DNA of 64,000 nt from Microbacterium sp. GCS4 (GTDB lineage Bacteria > Actinomycetota > Actinomycetes > Actinomycetales > Microbacteriaceae), in assembly GCF_001262495.1 (NCBI RefSeq), contig NZ_LGYE01000001.1, positions 310,001-374,000 on the forward strand, written 5' to 3'. The first letter of the stretch is position 1. Each line of letters opens with the position of its first letter. Below, one piece after another: positions 1 to 8,417 of the stretch. Position numbers and translations under genes: made by a program. Below the pieces are notes generated by a model. It made no database searches, was not told where the DNA came from, and saw only the letters and a program-made list of their open reading frames with translations.

Positions 1-13
1 GTAGTGTCGTCGC

Positions 14-289
14 ATGCCATTGAGCCCCGCCGCCCTCCAGCTCCGCGTCGAGCAGAACACGAACGACATCGCATCGATCTACGAGATCCTCGAGGGGATC
101 GGCAAGAAGCTCGACGAGCACGACGCGCGTTTCGACGGCATCGACGGGCGTCTCGACGGCATCGACGGGCGTCTCGACGGCATCGACGGGCGTCTCGACG
201 GCATCGACGGGCGTCTCGACGGACTGAGCTCGCAGATGGCCGAGGTGCTCGGCATCCTTCGAGAGGGGATCAGACCGGAAGGTCCTTGA
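14..289 (+). CDS. Small heptad-repeat coiled-coil protein, function unknown
   Basis: This 91-residue protein is mostly helix-forming. Residues 39-66 are four exact or near-exact copies of a seven-residue unit R-(L/F)-D-G-I-D-G, and a fifth, diverged copy follows. The Leu and Ile fall three positions apart, as the a and d positions of a coiled coil would. An in-frame TAG at 2-4 means it cannot extend upstream, so ATG 14 is the start. I do not recognise a characterised family; such repeats are used for oligomerisation. Its last 20 bases overlap the end of the convergent thioesterase gene. An overlapping frame at 4-330 is also open but is Arg/His-rich and looks like a shadow of the repeats. Confidence 0.65.
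   Translation: MPLSPAALQLRVEQNTNDIASIYEILEGIGKKLDEHDARFDGIDGRLDGIDGRLDGIDGRLDGIDGRLDGLSSQMAEVLGILREGIRPEGP
128..225 (+). repeat. 21-bp in-frame tandem repeat (4 copies plus partial)
   Basis: Units at 128-148, 149-169, 170-190 and 191-211 are almost identical, with a partial copy to about 225. The first copy has TTC for CTC. Each unit encodes seven residues, so copy-number changes keep the reading frame. The near identity of the DNA, not just of the protein, suggests recent slippage or unequal crossing-over. Confidence 0.9.
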
Positions 290-692
290 TCATGTTGGTG
301 ATGCGGATCGTCGAGCATCGGCGTCCCTGATCATCGGTCACGACGATCTCATGCACGGTGATGCTGCGTCCGAGGTGGACCGGGGTGCATACACCGGTCA
401 CGAGACCGGAAGTGGCGGAGCGCGTATGCGTCGCATTGATGTCCACGCCGACGGCGAGACGGCCATGACCCGCGTGAAGATTGGCCGCCATGGAGCCGAG
501 CGACTCGCCGAGCACCACGTAGGCGCCTCCGTGCATGAGTCCCACAGGCTGCGTGTTGCCCTCGACCGGCATCGTCGCGACGCATCGGTCCGTGGCGAAC
601 TCGACGAACTCCATGCCCATCTTCTCGGCGAGCGCCCCCATGCCCCGTGCCGTCGCCCAGTCGAGTCCGGTCCCGGACACTGTCTCGCTCAT
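270..692 (-). CDS. PaaI-type hotdog-fold thioesterase
   Basis: At 140 residues this is the usual length for a single hotdog domain (PF03061, PaaI/MenI-like). The motif around LMHGGAYVVLGESLGS carries the HGG turn and the following acidic residue used to hydrolyse acyl-CoA thioesters. The C-terminal half has the GVDINATHTRSATSG segment typical of the family. A strong GAGGAGG Shine-Dalgarno lies just before the ATG at 692. It is divergent from polA with a 45-bp intergenic region. The substrate cannot be told from sequence; aromatic or short-chain acyl-CoAs are the family norm. Confidence 0.85.
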   Translation of the reverse strand: MSETVSGTGLDWATARGMGALAEKMGMEFVEFATDRCVATMPVEGNTQPVGLMHGGAYVVLGESLGSMAANLHAGHGRLAVGVDINATHTRSATSGLVTGVCTPVHLGRSITVHEIVVTDDQGRRCSTIRITNMIKDLPV

Positions 693-725
693 GAAGCCTC
701 CTCAGCGCGTGTCCGTGGTCCTCGT

Positions 726-731
726 TAGGCT
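726..731 (+). promoter_or_regulatory. -10 box of polA, leaderless
   Basis: TAGGCT ends six bases before the GTG at 738, so transcription should begin at or next to the start codon. There is no Shine-Dalgarno. Confidence 0.6.
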
Positions 732-737
732 GACAGG

Positions 738-3371
738 GTGACGGACTCCGCAAAGCCTACCCTCATGGTCGTCGATGGCCACTCGCTCGCCTACCGCGCC
801 TTCTTCGCGCTCCCGGTGGACAACTTCACCACCAAGGACAACCAGCACACGAACGCCATCTACGGGTTCCTATCGATGCTGGTGAACCTGATCAAGGCCG
901 AGCAGCCCACGCATCTGGCGATCGCGTTCGACACCTCCCGCCACTCCTTCCGCACGGATGAGTACCCCGAGTACAAGGCCACGCGCTCCGAGACGCCCCA
1001 GGAGTTCCGTGGGCAGATCCCCCTGCTCCAGGACTGCCTCGCCGCGATGTCGATCCCGGTCCTGACGAAAGAGGGCATCGAGGCGGACGACATCCTCGCG
1101 ACCCTGTCCACCCAGGGGGCCGAGCAGGGCTATGAGGTCCTCGTGGTCTCGGGCGATCGCGACACGATCCAGCTCGTGAACGATGACATCACCCTGCTGT
1201 ATCCCAACGTGCAGGGGGTGTCGCAGCTCAAGCGCTACGACCCGACCACCGTGCAGGAGCGCTACGGCGTACGCCCCGAGCAGTACCCCGACATCGCGGC
1301 CCTCGTGGGTGAGACGAGCGACAACCTCCCCGGTGTGCCCAAGGTCGGCGAGAAGACGGCCGTCAAATGGCTCACGCAGTTCGGATCGCTCGACGAGCTG
1401 CTCGCGCGCGCAGAGGAGATCAAAGGCGTCGTCGGCGGCAACCTCCGCGACCACATCGAGGACGTGCGCCGGAACCGCAAGCTCAACCGCCTGTTGCGCG
1501 ATGTCGAGCTCCCGGTCGCACCGGACGACCTCTCGGTGAGGCCGATCGACGCGCAGGCCGTGCGCGACATCTTCGCGCGTCTCGAGTTCCGCACGCTGCT
1601 GCCTCGGGTGTTCGACGCCGTCGGCGCCGGCGAGGTCGCAGACGATCCGGCCGCGGTGGTCGAGCTGCCGAGTCCCGAGCAGCTCGACGCTGCGGGCTTC
1701 GCCGCCTGGGCACAGGCACAAGAGGGGGATGTCGCGCTCCGCGTGGTCGTGCAGAACGGCGTGCCCACGCGCCTCGGAGCGGCGACGGTCGAGGCACTCC
1801 GCGAGGTCGATTGGAGCGAAGCGACCGCAGGGGATCTCGCCGAGTGGCTGCAATCCGACCGGCCCAAGGTGCTCCACGACGCCAAGCCGCAGGTCAAGGC
1901 GCTGCTCCGGCGCGGCATCCGCCTCGACGGCCTGGCCTACGACACCAGTCTCGCCGGATGGCTGCTGCGCCCGAGCTTCCCGGATAAGACTCTCGCCGAT
2001 CTCGTGGAGCGTTACCTGGGCGAGAAGCTGCCCGAGGCGGATCCGTCCCAGCTCGTGCCCGAGACCGAGGGCGCGACCCCGTCGCAGGAGGCGTGGTTCG
2101 CCCTCCGCGTCGCCCAAGCCCTCCGCGAGGACATCCCGGAGTCCGTGGGCGCTGTGCTCACCGACATCGAGTTGCCGACGCTGCTCACGCTCGCGGATAT
2201 GGAGGTCGCGGGAGTCGCGGTGTCCCACGAGGTTCTGTCCTCGTTCTCGGGCGAGCTCGGATCCCGTGCCGAGGGACTCGCGCAGGAGGCGTTCACGATC
2301 GTCGGACGTGAGTTCAACCTCGGGTCTCCGAAGCAGCTTCAGGAGGTGCTGTTCGACGATCTTCAGCTGCCGAAGACCCGCAAGACCAAGACCGGGTACT
2401 CGACCGACGCCGCCGTGCTCGCCGATCTCCAGGAGACGAACCCGCATCCGTTCCTCGGGCTGCTCCTGCAGCACCGGGAGGCGACCAAGCTGCGGCAGAT
2501 CATCGAGTCGCTCGACACCGCGATCGGCGACGATCACCGCATCCATACGACCTACGTGCAGACGGGCAGCCAGACGGGGCGGTTGTCGAGCACCGACCCC
2601 AACCTGCAGAACATCCCGGTGCGCACCGAGGAGTCGCGTCGCATCCGCAGCGCGTTCCAGGTCGGCGACGAGTACGAAGCGCTGCTCACGGCGGATTACT
2701 CGCAGATCGAGATGCGCATCATGGCACACCTCTCGGGAGACGAGGGCTTGATCGAGGCGTTCAACAGCGGCGAGGATCTTCATCGCTTCGTGGGTGCACG
2801 CGTGTTCGGGGTGGATCCGTCGGACGTCACGCCCGCCATGCGCACGAAGGTCAAGGCGATGTCCTACGGCCTGGTCTACGGACTCTCGGCCTTCGGGCTC
2901 TCCAAGCAGTTGCGGATCGAGCAGTCCGAGGCGAAGCAGCTCATGATCGAGTACTTCGCGCGCTTCGGGGCGGTCCGCGACTATCTGCGTGCCTCGGTGC
3001 TGCAGGCGAAAGAGGACGGTTACACCGAGACCATCTTCGGTCGGCGCCGCCCGTTCCCCGACCTCGCCTCGCCCAACCGCGTCCTGCGTGAGAACGCGGA
3101 GCGCGCAGCCCTCAACGCTCCGATCCAGGGCAGCGCCGCCGACATCATGAAGATCGCCCTGTTCCACATCCACGGGGATCTCCGCTCGGAGGGCCTCGCA
3201 TCGCGCGTGCTGCTGCAGATCCACGACGAACTCGTGGTCGAGGTGGCACCGGGGGAGTGGGATGCTGCCGAGCGGATCGTGCGGACGCGGATGGGCGACG
3301 CCGCGTCTCTGTCGGTGCCGCTCGATGTGCAGGTGGGCCGCGGGCAGGACTGGAACGAAGCAGCTCACTGA
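738..3371 (+). CDS. polA: DNA polymerase I
   Basis: This 877-residue family A polymerase fills Okazaki and repair gaps. The N-terminal third is a 5'-3' exonuclease (VVDGHSLAYRAFFALP at the start; helix-hairpin-helix GVPKVGEKTA). The middle third occupies the place of the 3'-5' exonuclease, but I find no DxE motif there, so proofreading is probably lost. The C-terminal third has motif A (DYSQIEMRIMAHLS), the O-helix (KVKAMSYGLVYG) and motif C (QIHDELVVE). The O-helix carries Tyr710 where E. coli and Taq have Phe. The same Tyr is known in mycobacterial Pol I and reduces discrimination against dideoxynucleotides. The start is GTG, chosen from the leaderless -10 box immediately upstream. Confidence 0.98.
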   Translation: MTDSAKPTLMVVDGHSLAYRAFFALPVDNFTTKDNQHTNAIYGFLSMLVNLIKAEQPTHLAIAFDTSRHSFRTDEYPEYKATRSETPQEFRGQIPLLQDCLAAMSIPVLTKEGIEADDILATLSTQGAEQGYEVLVVSGDRDTIQLVNDDITLLYPNVQGVSQLKRYDPTTVQERYGVRPEQYPDIAALVGETSDNLPGVPKVGEKTAVKWLTQFGSLDELLARAEEIKGVVGGNLRDHIEDVRRNRKLNRLLRDVELPVAPDDLSVRPIDAQAVRDIFARLEFRTLLPRVFDAVGAGEVADDPAAVVELPSPEQLDAAGFAAWAQAQEGDVALRVVVQNGVPTRLGAATVEALREVDWSEATAGDLAEWLQSDRPKVLHDAKPQVKALLRRGIRLDGLAYDTSLAGWLLRPSFPDKTLADLVERYLGEKLPEADPSQLVPETEGATPSQEAWFALRVAQALREDIPESVGAVLTDIELPTLLTLADMEVAGVAVSHEVLSSFSGELGSRAEGLAQEAFTIVGREFNLGSPKQLQEVLFDDLQLPKTRKTKTGYSTDAAVLADLQETNPHPFLGLLLQHREATKLRQIIESLDTAIGDDHRIHTTYVQTGSQTGRLSSTDPNLQNIPVRTEESRRIRSAFQVGDEYEALLTADYSQIEMRIMAHLSGDEGLIEAFNSGEDLHRFVGARVFGVDPSDVTPAMRTKVKAMSYGLVYGLSAFGLSKQLRIEQSEAKQLMIEYFARFGAVRDYLRASVLQAKEDGYTETIFGRRRPFPDLASPNRVLRENAERAALNAPIQGSAADIMKIALFHIHGDLRSEGLASRVLLQIHDELVVEVAPGEWDAAERIVRTRMGDAASLSVPLDVQVGRGQDWNEAAH

Positions 3372-3379
3372 CGTGCAGG

Positions 3380-3416
3380 GGCGGCTGCGCGAGACCGACG
3401 TGTCCGCGCGGCCGCC
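3380..3416 (+). terminator. GC hairpin after polA
   Basis: GGCGGCTGCGCG at 3380-3391 pairs with CGCGCGGCCGCC at 3405-3416, with one G-U pair. There is no T-tract, and the hairpin stops just before the next gene's -10 box. It is a plausible but weak terminator. Confidence 0.4.
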
Positions 3417-3422
3417 GCGGGC

Positions 3423-3428
3423 TACGCT
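3423..3428 (+). promoter_or_regulatory. -10 box of the DUF885 gene, leaderless
   Basis: TACGCT is followed by six bases and then ATG 3435. Confidence 0.6.
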
Positions 3429-3434
3429 GAAGGG

Positions 3435-5111
3435 ATGACGTCTTCTCCGCGCATCCCTTCCGCCATCGACAAGGTCGCCGACGACTGGGTCGACACGATC
3501 GCTGTGCTGGCGCCGACGCTCGGCACATACATCGGTCGCGACGAGGTCAATGACCGTTTCGGAGATCTCAGCCCCGAGGGGCATGAGCAGATCGCCGCGG
3601 CGACGAAGGAGACTCTGGCCACGCTCGCCGCGCTCGAGCCGGTCGACGCGATCGACGAGGTGACCAAAGCCGACCTCAGCGCCGAGCTCTCACTCGACCT
3701 CGAACTGCACGAGGCTCGGTGGCACCTGCGCGACCTCAACGTCATCGCCTCCGCTGCGCAGGACGTGCGCTCCGCCTTCGACCTCATGCCGACAGCAACG
3801 GTCGACGACTGGTCCGTCATCGCGACTCGGCTCGCCGCGGTGCCCGAGGCGCTGCGAGGCTACACCGAGACCCTCCGAGCCGGTATCGCGGCGGGGGTCA
3901 TGCCCGCGCGGCGCCAGGTCGTCGAGGTCGCGACACAGATCGATCGCTACATCGCGGATGACGGCTTCTTCGCGTCCTTCGTCGCCCACGCGACGCCTGA
4001 GGAGGGGAATCTCCCCGCCTCGCTCGCCCGCACGCTCGACGAGAACTCCGCATCCGCTCGCGTCGCCTACGGCGCGCTGCGTCGCTTCCTCGCAGAGGAG
4101 CTTGCGCCGGAAGCCTCCGAGGAGGATGCGGTCGGCCGCGACCTGTACGCCCTCAACTCCCGACGATTCCTCGGCGCGACGATCGACCTCGACGAGACCT
4201 ACGAATGGGGTCGCGAAGAGCTTCAGCGGATGGTGGCCGAACAGACCGCGATCGCGAACGAGATCCTGCCCGGCGCCAGTGTCGAGGAGGCGGTGGCCCA
4301 CCTCGAGTCGGACTCGTCGCGCAAGCTGGTCGGCACCGACGCGCTGCAGCGATGGATGCAGGAGACGAGTGACCGCGCCGTCGCCGAACTGGGCGCCACG
4401 CACTTCGACATCCCGGACGAGATCCGGACCCTGGAGTGCATGATCGCTCCCACGCAGGAGGGCGGGATCTACTACACCGGCCCGACGGACGACTTCTCCC
4501 GCCCGGGGCGGATGTGGTGGTCGGTTCCCGAGGGCGTCACGGAGTTCGACACCTGGCGTGAGCTCACGACCGTGTACCACGAGGGCGTTCCCGGACACCA
4601 CCTGCAGATCGCGCAGGCGGTCTACAATCGCGCCGAGCTCAACTCGTGGCGTCGCCTGCTCGCGGGCACGTCCGGCCACGCCGAAGGATGGGCTCTGTAC
4701 GCGGAGCGTCTGATGCAGCAGCTCGGGTATCTCGACGACCCGGCCGACCGCCTGGGGATGCTCGACGGGCAGCGCATGCGGGCCGCCCGGGTGGTCCTCG
4801 ACATCGGCGTGCATCTGCGCAAGCCTCGCCTCGACGGCGAAGGCACCTGGGATGCGGCATCCGCGCTCGACTTCATGCGCGGCAACGTCAACATGTCCGA
4901 CCAGTTCGTGCAGTTCGAGGTGAACCGCTATCTCGGCTGGCCGGGGCAGGCTCCGTCCTACAAGGTCGGGCAGCGCATCTGGGAGCAGGTCCGCGACGCG
5001 TATCGAGCCGAGCGCGGCGACGGGTTCGACGTCAAGGAGTTCCACAAGCGCGCGCTGGACATGGGCGGCGTGGGTCTCGACACCCTGCGGACGGCGCTTC
5101 TCGCTCGCTGA
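3435..5111 (+). CDS. DUF885 family putative metallohydrolase/peptidase
   Basis: This 558-residue protein spans the full DUF885 family (PF05960). The core signature H382-E-G-V-P-G-H-H389 resembles the zinc-binding helix of gluzincin peptidases, and a GHAEGWALYAERL segment downstream fits a third metal ligand. No signal peptide is visible, so it should be cytoplasmic. Members are often annotated as uncharacterised carboxypeptidase-like proteins, and the substrate is unknown. The gene stands alone between polA and a flavin-dependent oxidoreductase, with its own leaderless promoter. Confidence 0.85.
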   Translation: MTSSPRIPSAIDKVADDWVDTIAVLAPTLGTYIGRDEVNDRFGDLSPEGHEQIAAATKETLATLAALEPVDAIDEVTKADLSAELSLDLELHEARWHLRDLNVIASAAQDVRSAFDLMPTATVDDWSVIATRLAAVPEALRGYTETLRAGIAAGVMPARRQVVEVATQIDRYIADDGFFASFVAHATPEEGNLPASLARTLDENSASARVAYGALRRFLAEELAPEASEEDAVGRDLYALNSRRFLGATIDLDETYEWGREELQRMVAEQTAIANEILPGASVEEAVAHLESDSSRKLVGTDALQRWMQETSDRAVAELGATHFDIPDEIRTLECMIAPTQEGGIYYTGPTDDFSRPGRMWWSVPEGVTEFDTWRELTTVYHEGVPGHHLQIAQAVYNRAELNSWRRLLAGTSGHAEGWALYAERLMQQLGYLDDPADRLGMLDGQRMRAARVVLDIGVHLRKPRLDGEGTWDAASALDFMRGNVNMSDQFVQFEVNRYLGWPGQAPSYKVGQRIWEQVRDAYRAERGDGFDVKEFHKRALDMGGVGLDTLRTALLAR

Positions 5112-5140
5112 TGGGAATGGTCCAGCGCGAGTCGTTGTTC

Positions 5141-5152
5141 ATTCACCTGAAT
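5141..5152. promoter_or_regulatory. Small palindrome upstream of the LLM oxidoreductase
   Basis: ATTCA-CC-TGAAT lies 13 bases before the ATG and abuts the AAAGGG ribosome-binding site. It could be an operator or simply chance; only five-base arms are present. Confidence 0.25.
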
Positions 5153-5165
5153 AGAAAGGGCTGAC

Positions 5166-6197
5166 ATGGACATCGAGTTCGGGCTGGACACATTCGGCGA
5201 CATCACGCGCGACGCCGACGGAGAGCTGCTGACGGCGGCGGAGACGATCCGGAACGTCGTCGAGCAGGCGGTCCTCGCGGACCGCGTCGGTGTCGGCTTC
5301 TTCGGCGTGGGGGAGCACCACCGGTCGGAATTCGCGGTGTCGGCGCCCGAGATGGTCCTCGCGACGATCGCGGGGCGTACGGAGAGCATCCGCCTCGGGA
5401 CCGCCGTGACGGTGCTGTCCTCGGACGACCCCGTGCGGGTCTTCGAGCGGTTCTCGACCCTGGACGCCCTCTCGAACGGACGAGCCGAGGTCGTTCTCGG
5501 CCGCGGATCGTTCATCGAGTCGTTCCCGCTGTTCGGCTACGACCTCCGTGACTACGAGGCTCTTTTCGAGCAGAAGCTCGAGCTCTTCGTCGAACTCCTG
5601 AAGGAGCAGCCGGTGACGTGGTCGGGCAGCATGCGCGCCTCCCTCGAGAACGCGGACGTGTTCCCGAAGACCGCGAACGGGCTGCGCACATGGGTCGGCG
5701 TCGGCGGAAGCCCGGAATCGGTGGTGCGCGTGGCGCGTCACGGCCTCGGTCTCATGCTGGCGATCATCGGCGGCCCCGCGGCGCGATTCCGGCCGTTCGT
5801 GGACCTCTACCACCGCTCCGTGGCGTCCTTCGGCACGGCCTCTCATCCGATCTCGGTGCACTCGCCGGGGCACATCGCCGCGACGGACGACGAGGCCTGG
5901 GATGCCGCGTACTCGGGCTTCGAGGCGATGAACAACACGATCGGGCGCGAGCGGGGATGGCCGGCGTACAGTCGCGCTCGATTCCAGAACGATGTCGGGC
6001 CCGCGGGGGCTCTCTACGTCGGGTCTCCCGATCGCGTGGCGGCGAAGATCGCCGACACCGTGCGCACCCTCGGGCTCGGGCGTTTCGACCTGAAGTACGC
6101 CACGGGGACCCTGTCGCACGAGGCCATGATGACGAGCATCGAGCTCTACGGCACCGAGGTCATCCCGCGGGTGCGTCGCCTGCTGGCCGACGACTGA
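5166..6197 (+). CDS. LLM-class flavin-dependent oxidoreductase
   Basis: This 343-residue protein has the bacterial luciferase-like TIM barrel (PF00296). The start MDIEFGLDTFGD, the VGFFGVGEHH segment and the RAEVVLGRGSFIESFPLFGYDL segment are typical of a subgroup of FMN- or F420-linked monooxygenases. The physiological substrate is unknown. An AAAGGG ribosome-binding site sits before ATG 5166. It follows the DUF885 gene by 54 bases and may have its own promoter. Confidence 0.88.
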   Translation: MDIEFGLDTFGDITRDADGELLTAAETIRNVVEQAVLADRVGVGFFGVGEHHRSEFAVSAPEMVLATIAGRTESIRLGTAVTVLSSDDPVRVFERFSTLDALSNGRAEVVLGRGSFIESFPLFGYDLRDYEALFEQKLELFVELLKEQPVTWSGSMRASLENADVFPKTANGLRTWVGVGGSPESVVRVARHGLGLMLAIIGGPAARFRPFVDLYHRSVASFGTASHPISVHSPGHIAATDDEAWDAAYSGFEAMNNTIGRERGWPAYSRARFQNDVGPAGALYVGSPDRVAAKIADTVRTLGLGRFDLKYATGTLSHEAMMTSIELYGTEVIPRVRRLLADD

Positions 6198-6233
6198 GAC
6201 GAGACGACCGGCTCGGCAGGACCCGGTGAGTCC

Positions 6234-6239
6234 TACGAT
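6234..6239 (+). promoter_or_regulatory. -10 box of the MFS transporter, leaderless
   Basis: TACGAT followed by seven bases places transcription initiation at ATG 6247. This favours that start over the in-frame GTG 6226 and ATG 6238, which lie upstream of or inside the box. Confidence 0.55.
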
Positions 6240-6246
6240 GGGGAGC

Positions 6247-7599
6247 ATGGCACATCCCGTCCTGCCGAGCCGCGAGTCGCTGGCCGGTCGTCTCGACGAT
6301 CTGCCGTTCACCCGTCGCCACCTCCGGGTGCTGACGGGATCGGGGGTGGGCTGGGCCCTCGACGCGATGGACGTCGGACTGATCTCGTTCGTCCTCGCGG
6401 CGCTGACGCAGCAGTGGGGGATCACCAAGACGGATGCCGGGTGGATCGCCTCCGTCGGATTCATCGGCATGGCGATCGGCGCGACGCTCGGCGGTCTCCT
6501 CGCCGATCGTCTGGGGCGACGCCAGGTCTTCGCGCTCACCCTGCTCGTGTACGGCGTAGCGACCGGGGCGAGCGCTCTCGTGAGCGGCCTCGCCGCGCTG
6601 CTGGTGCTCCGTTTCCTGGTGGGCCTCGGACTCGGTGCCGAGTTGCCGGTCGCCTCGACCTACGTGAGCGAGTTCGCTCCCGCCCGCATGCGCGGGCGTC
6701 TGATCGTGTTGCTCGAGGCGTTCTGGGCGGTCGGCTGGACCGCTGCCGCGGTGATCGGCTACTTCGTGATCCCTGCGTCCGGCGACGGATGGCGTTGGGC
6801 GTTCGCTATCGGCGCCGTCCCCGCCCTGTACACGCTGATCGTGCGGTGGGGTCTCCCCGAATCGCCGCGCTGGTTGGCGTCGCGCGGACGCATCGCCGAA
6901 GCCGACCGCATCGTGTCGACCTTCGAGGTGGATGCCCGCGTGGAGCGCGCGCCGTCGATCCGCCGCGAGCCCGAGTCGCGTCCGCTCGCGCGAGACCTCA
7001 GGACGCGTGTCTCGGGGCTGTGGAACACAGAGTTCCGGATCCGCACGGCGTGCCTGTGGGTGGTCTGGCTCTGTGTGAACTTCTCGTACTACGGCGCGTT
7101 CATCTGGATCCCCAGCATCCTCGTCGACGCGGGGTTCGATCTCGTGCGGTCCTTCGGATTCACTCTCATCATCACCGTGGCGCAGCTTCCCGGCTACGCC
7201 GTCGCCGCCTGGTTGATCGAGGTCTGGGGCCGCAGAGTCACCCTGTCTGTGTTCCTCGGCGGATCGGCGGTCGCGGCCGTGTTCTTCGGCACCTCGACGA
7301 CTGAGGCCGCGATCATCGCGTCGGGAATGGCGCTCTCCTTCTTCAACCTCGGCGCTTGGGGTGCCCTGTACGCCGTCACGCCGGAGATCTACCCGACCTC
7401 GTTGCGCGGCACCGGCGCCGGGTGGGCCGCCGGAGTCGGACGCATCGCCTCGATCGTGGCGCCGCTCGCCGTCCCTGTGCTGCTCGTCGCGGGTGGGGCG
7501 CCGCTGCTCTTCGTGATCTTCGGCGCGTGCTTCGTCGTCGCTGCTGCGGCGGCCTGGGGGCTGGTCGACCGTGGGGGAGCGGCACTCGACGACCGATAG
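6247..7599 (+). CDS. MFS transporter, sugar/aromatic-acid porter type
   Basis: From ATG 6247 the protein has 450 residues and about twelve membrane helices. It shows the MFS loop 2-3 motif GGLLADRLGRRQVF, the RFLVGLGLGAELPVASTYVSEF segment and PESPRWLASRGR, all familiar from the sugar porter and aromatic acid:H+ symporter families. It is an inner-membrane permease, but its substrate cannot be assigned. No catabolic genes flank it, so its role is open. The start is taken from the leaderless -10 box. Confidence 0.88.
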   Translation: MAHPVLPSRESLAGRLDDLPFTRRHLRVLTGSGVGWALDAMDVGLISFVLAALTQQWGITKTDAGWIASVGFIGMAIGATLGGLLADRLGRRQVFALTLLVYGVATGASALVSGLAALLVLRFLVGLGLGAELPVASTYVSEFAPARMRGRLIVLLEAFWAVGWTAAAVIGYFVIPASGDGWRWAFAIGAVPALYTLIVRWGLPESPRWLASRGRIAEADRIVSTFEVDARVERAPSIRREPESRPLARDLRTRVSGLWNTEFRIRTACLWVVWLCVNFSYYGAFIWIPSILVDAGFDLVRSFGFTLIITVAQLPGYAVAAWLIEVWGRRVTLSVFLGGSAVAAVFFGTSTTEAAIIASGMALSFFNLGAWGALYAVTPEIYPTSLRGTGAGWAAGVGRIASIVAPLAVPVLLVAGGAPLLFVIFGACFVVAAAAAWGLVDRGGAALDDR

Positions 7600-7646
7600 C
7601 CCGCGCCTCGCGCCCTCGCGCGCCGCCCCACGCCACCTCGCACCAA

Positions 7647-7652
7647 TATGCT
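7647..7652 (+). promoter_or_regulatory. -10 box of the SGNH/SUMF1 pair, leaderless
   Basis: TATGCT is followed by six bases and ATG 7659. Confidence 0.6.
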
Positions 7653-7658
7653 GGTCTG

Positions 7659-8417
7659 ATGGCAGAGGTGCGCTACGTGGCCATCGGCGACTCCTTCACG
7701 GAGGGGGTCGGCGACGTGCTCCCGGACGGCCGCGAACGAGGCTGGGCCGACCTCGTCGCCCAGGGCTGGGCGACGGCATCCGGTCGGTCCATCAGCTATG
7801 CGAACCTCGCGATCCGTGGGAAGTTGGCCTGGCCGATCGTCGAGCAGCAGCTCGAACCCGCCCTCGCCCTCCGCCCCACGCATCTCTCGTTCAACGGCGG
7901 CGGCAATGACATGCTCCGCCCGCGGACCGACCCCGAGCACATCGCCGATGCGTTCAGCCGCGTGCTCCGCCGGTGCGATGAGGAGGGGGTCACACTCATC
8001 CTCCTGTCAGGAGCCAACCCGAGCGGGCAGCTGCCGATGGGGCCGCTCGTGCAGAAACGCGGGGACCTGCTCTCGGAGGCAGTGCTCCGGCGGATCGAGG
8101 ATCGCCCCGACGTCGTGCGGGCCCTGAACTGGCCGGATCGAGAGCTCGCCCGCGCGCCATACTGGTCAGAGGACCGGCTGCACATGAACGCGTCCGGCCA
8201 TCATCGCGTCGCGGCACGCGTGCTCCACGCGCTCGGCCTCGAGCCCGACCCGACCTGGTGGTCGCCGACCGAGCTGGCCGCGGCCGGTCCCGCGGGCCTC
8301 GCGTACTACCGGCAGTTCGTCGGCCCATGGGTCCGACGTCGGGTCACGCGCACATCGTCGGGAGACGGCCGCGCGGCCAAGTACCCCGATTGGGTCGAAC
8401 GGACGCCGCAGGCGTGA
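7659..8417 (+). CDS. SGNH/GDSL-family hydrolase
   Basis: This 252-residue cytoplasmic SGNH hydrolase has block I IGDSFTEG (Ser12), block III GGGND (Asn83) and block V DRLH (Asp172, His175). These are all the residues of an esterase/lipase active site. No signal peptide is seen. The frame is open far upstream, but the leaderless box and family alignment put the start at ATG 7659. It overlaps the next gene by four bases (GTGA), so the two are translationally coupled. A second, related SGNH gene lies at 37787-38617. The natural ester substrate is unknown. Confidence 0.88.
   Translation: MAEVRYVAIGDSFTEGVGDVLPDGRERGWADLVAQGWATASGRSISYANLAIRGKLAWPIVEQQLEPALALRPTHLSFNGGGNDMLRPRTDPEHIADAFSRVLRRCDEEGVTLILLSGANPSGQLPMGPLVQKRGDLLSEAVLRRIEDRPDVVRALNWPDRELARAPYWSEDRLHMNASGHHRVAARVLHALGLEPDPTWWSPTELAAAGPAGLAYYRQFVGPWVRRRVTRTSSGDGRAAKYPDWVERTPQA

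Noticed and set aside
128..225. Repeats considered as a CRISPR array
   Set aside because: There are no spacers, the unit is 21 bp and in frame with a gene, and no cas genes exist in the window.
4..330. Alternative reading frame over the 21-bp repeats
   Set aside because: It gives an Arg/His-rich product with no plausible heptad pattern; the frame at 14-289 has acidic coiled-coil composition.
870..3584. A 904-codon open frame on the minus strand across polA
   Set aside because: It is antisense to a complete polA. Its composition is Arg/Leu/Asp-rich with no domain, as expected when high third-position GC removes stop codons.
6226..6246. Upstream start for the MFS transporter
   Set aside because: The GTG 6226 and ATG 6238 lie at or before the -10 box; leaderless transcription from 6247 fits better.
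5139..6539. A 466-codon minus-strand frame over the LLM and MFS genes
   Set aside because: It overlaps two well-supported genes and has no recognisable domain.
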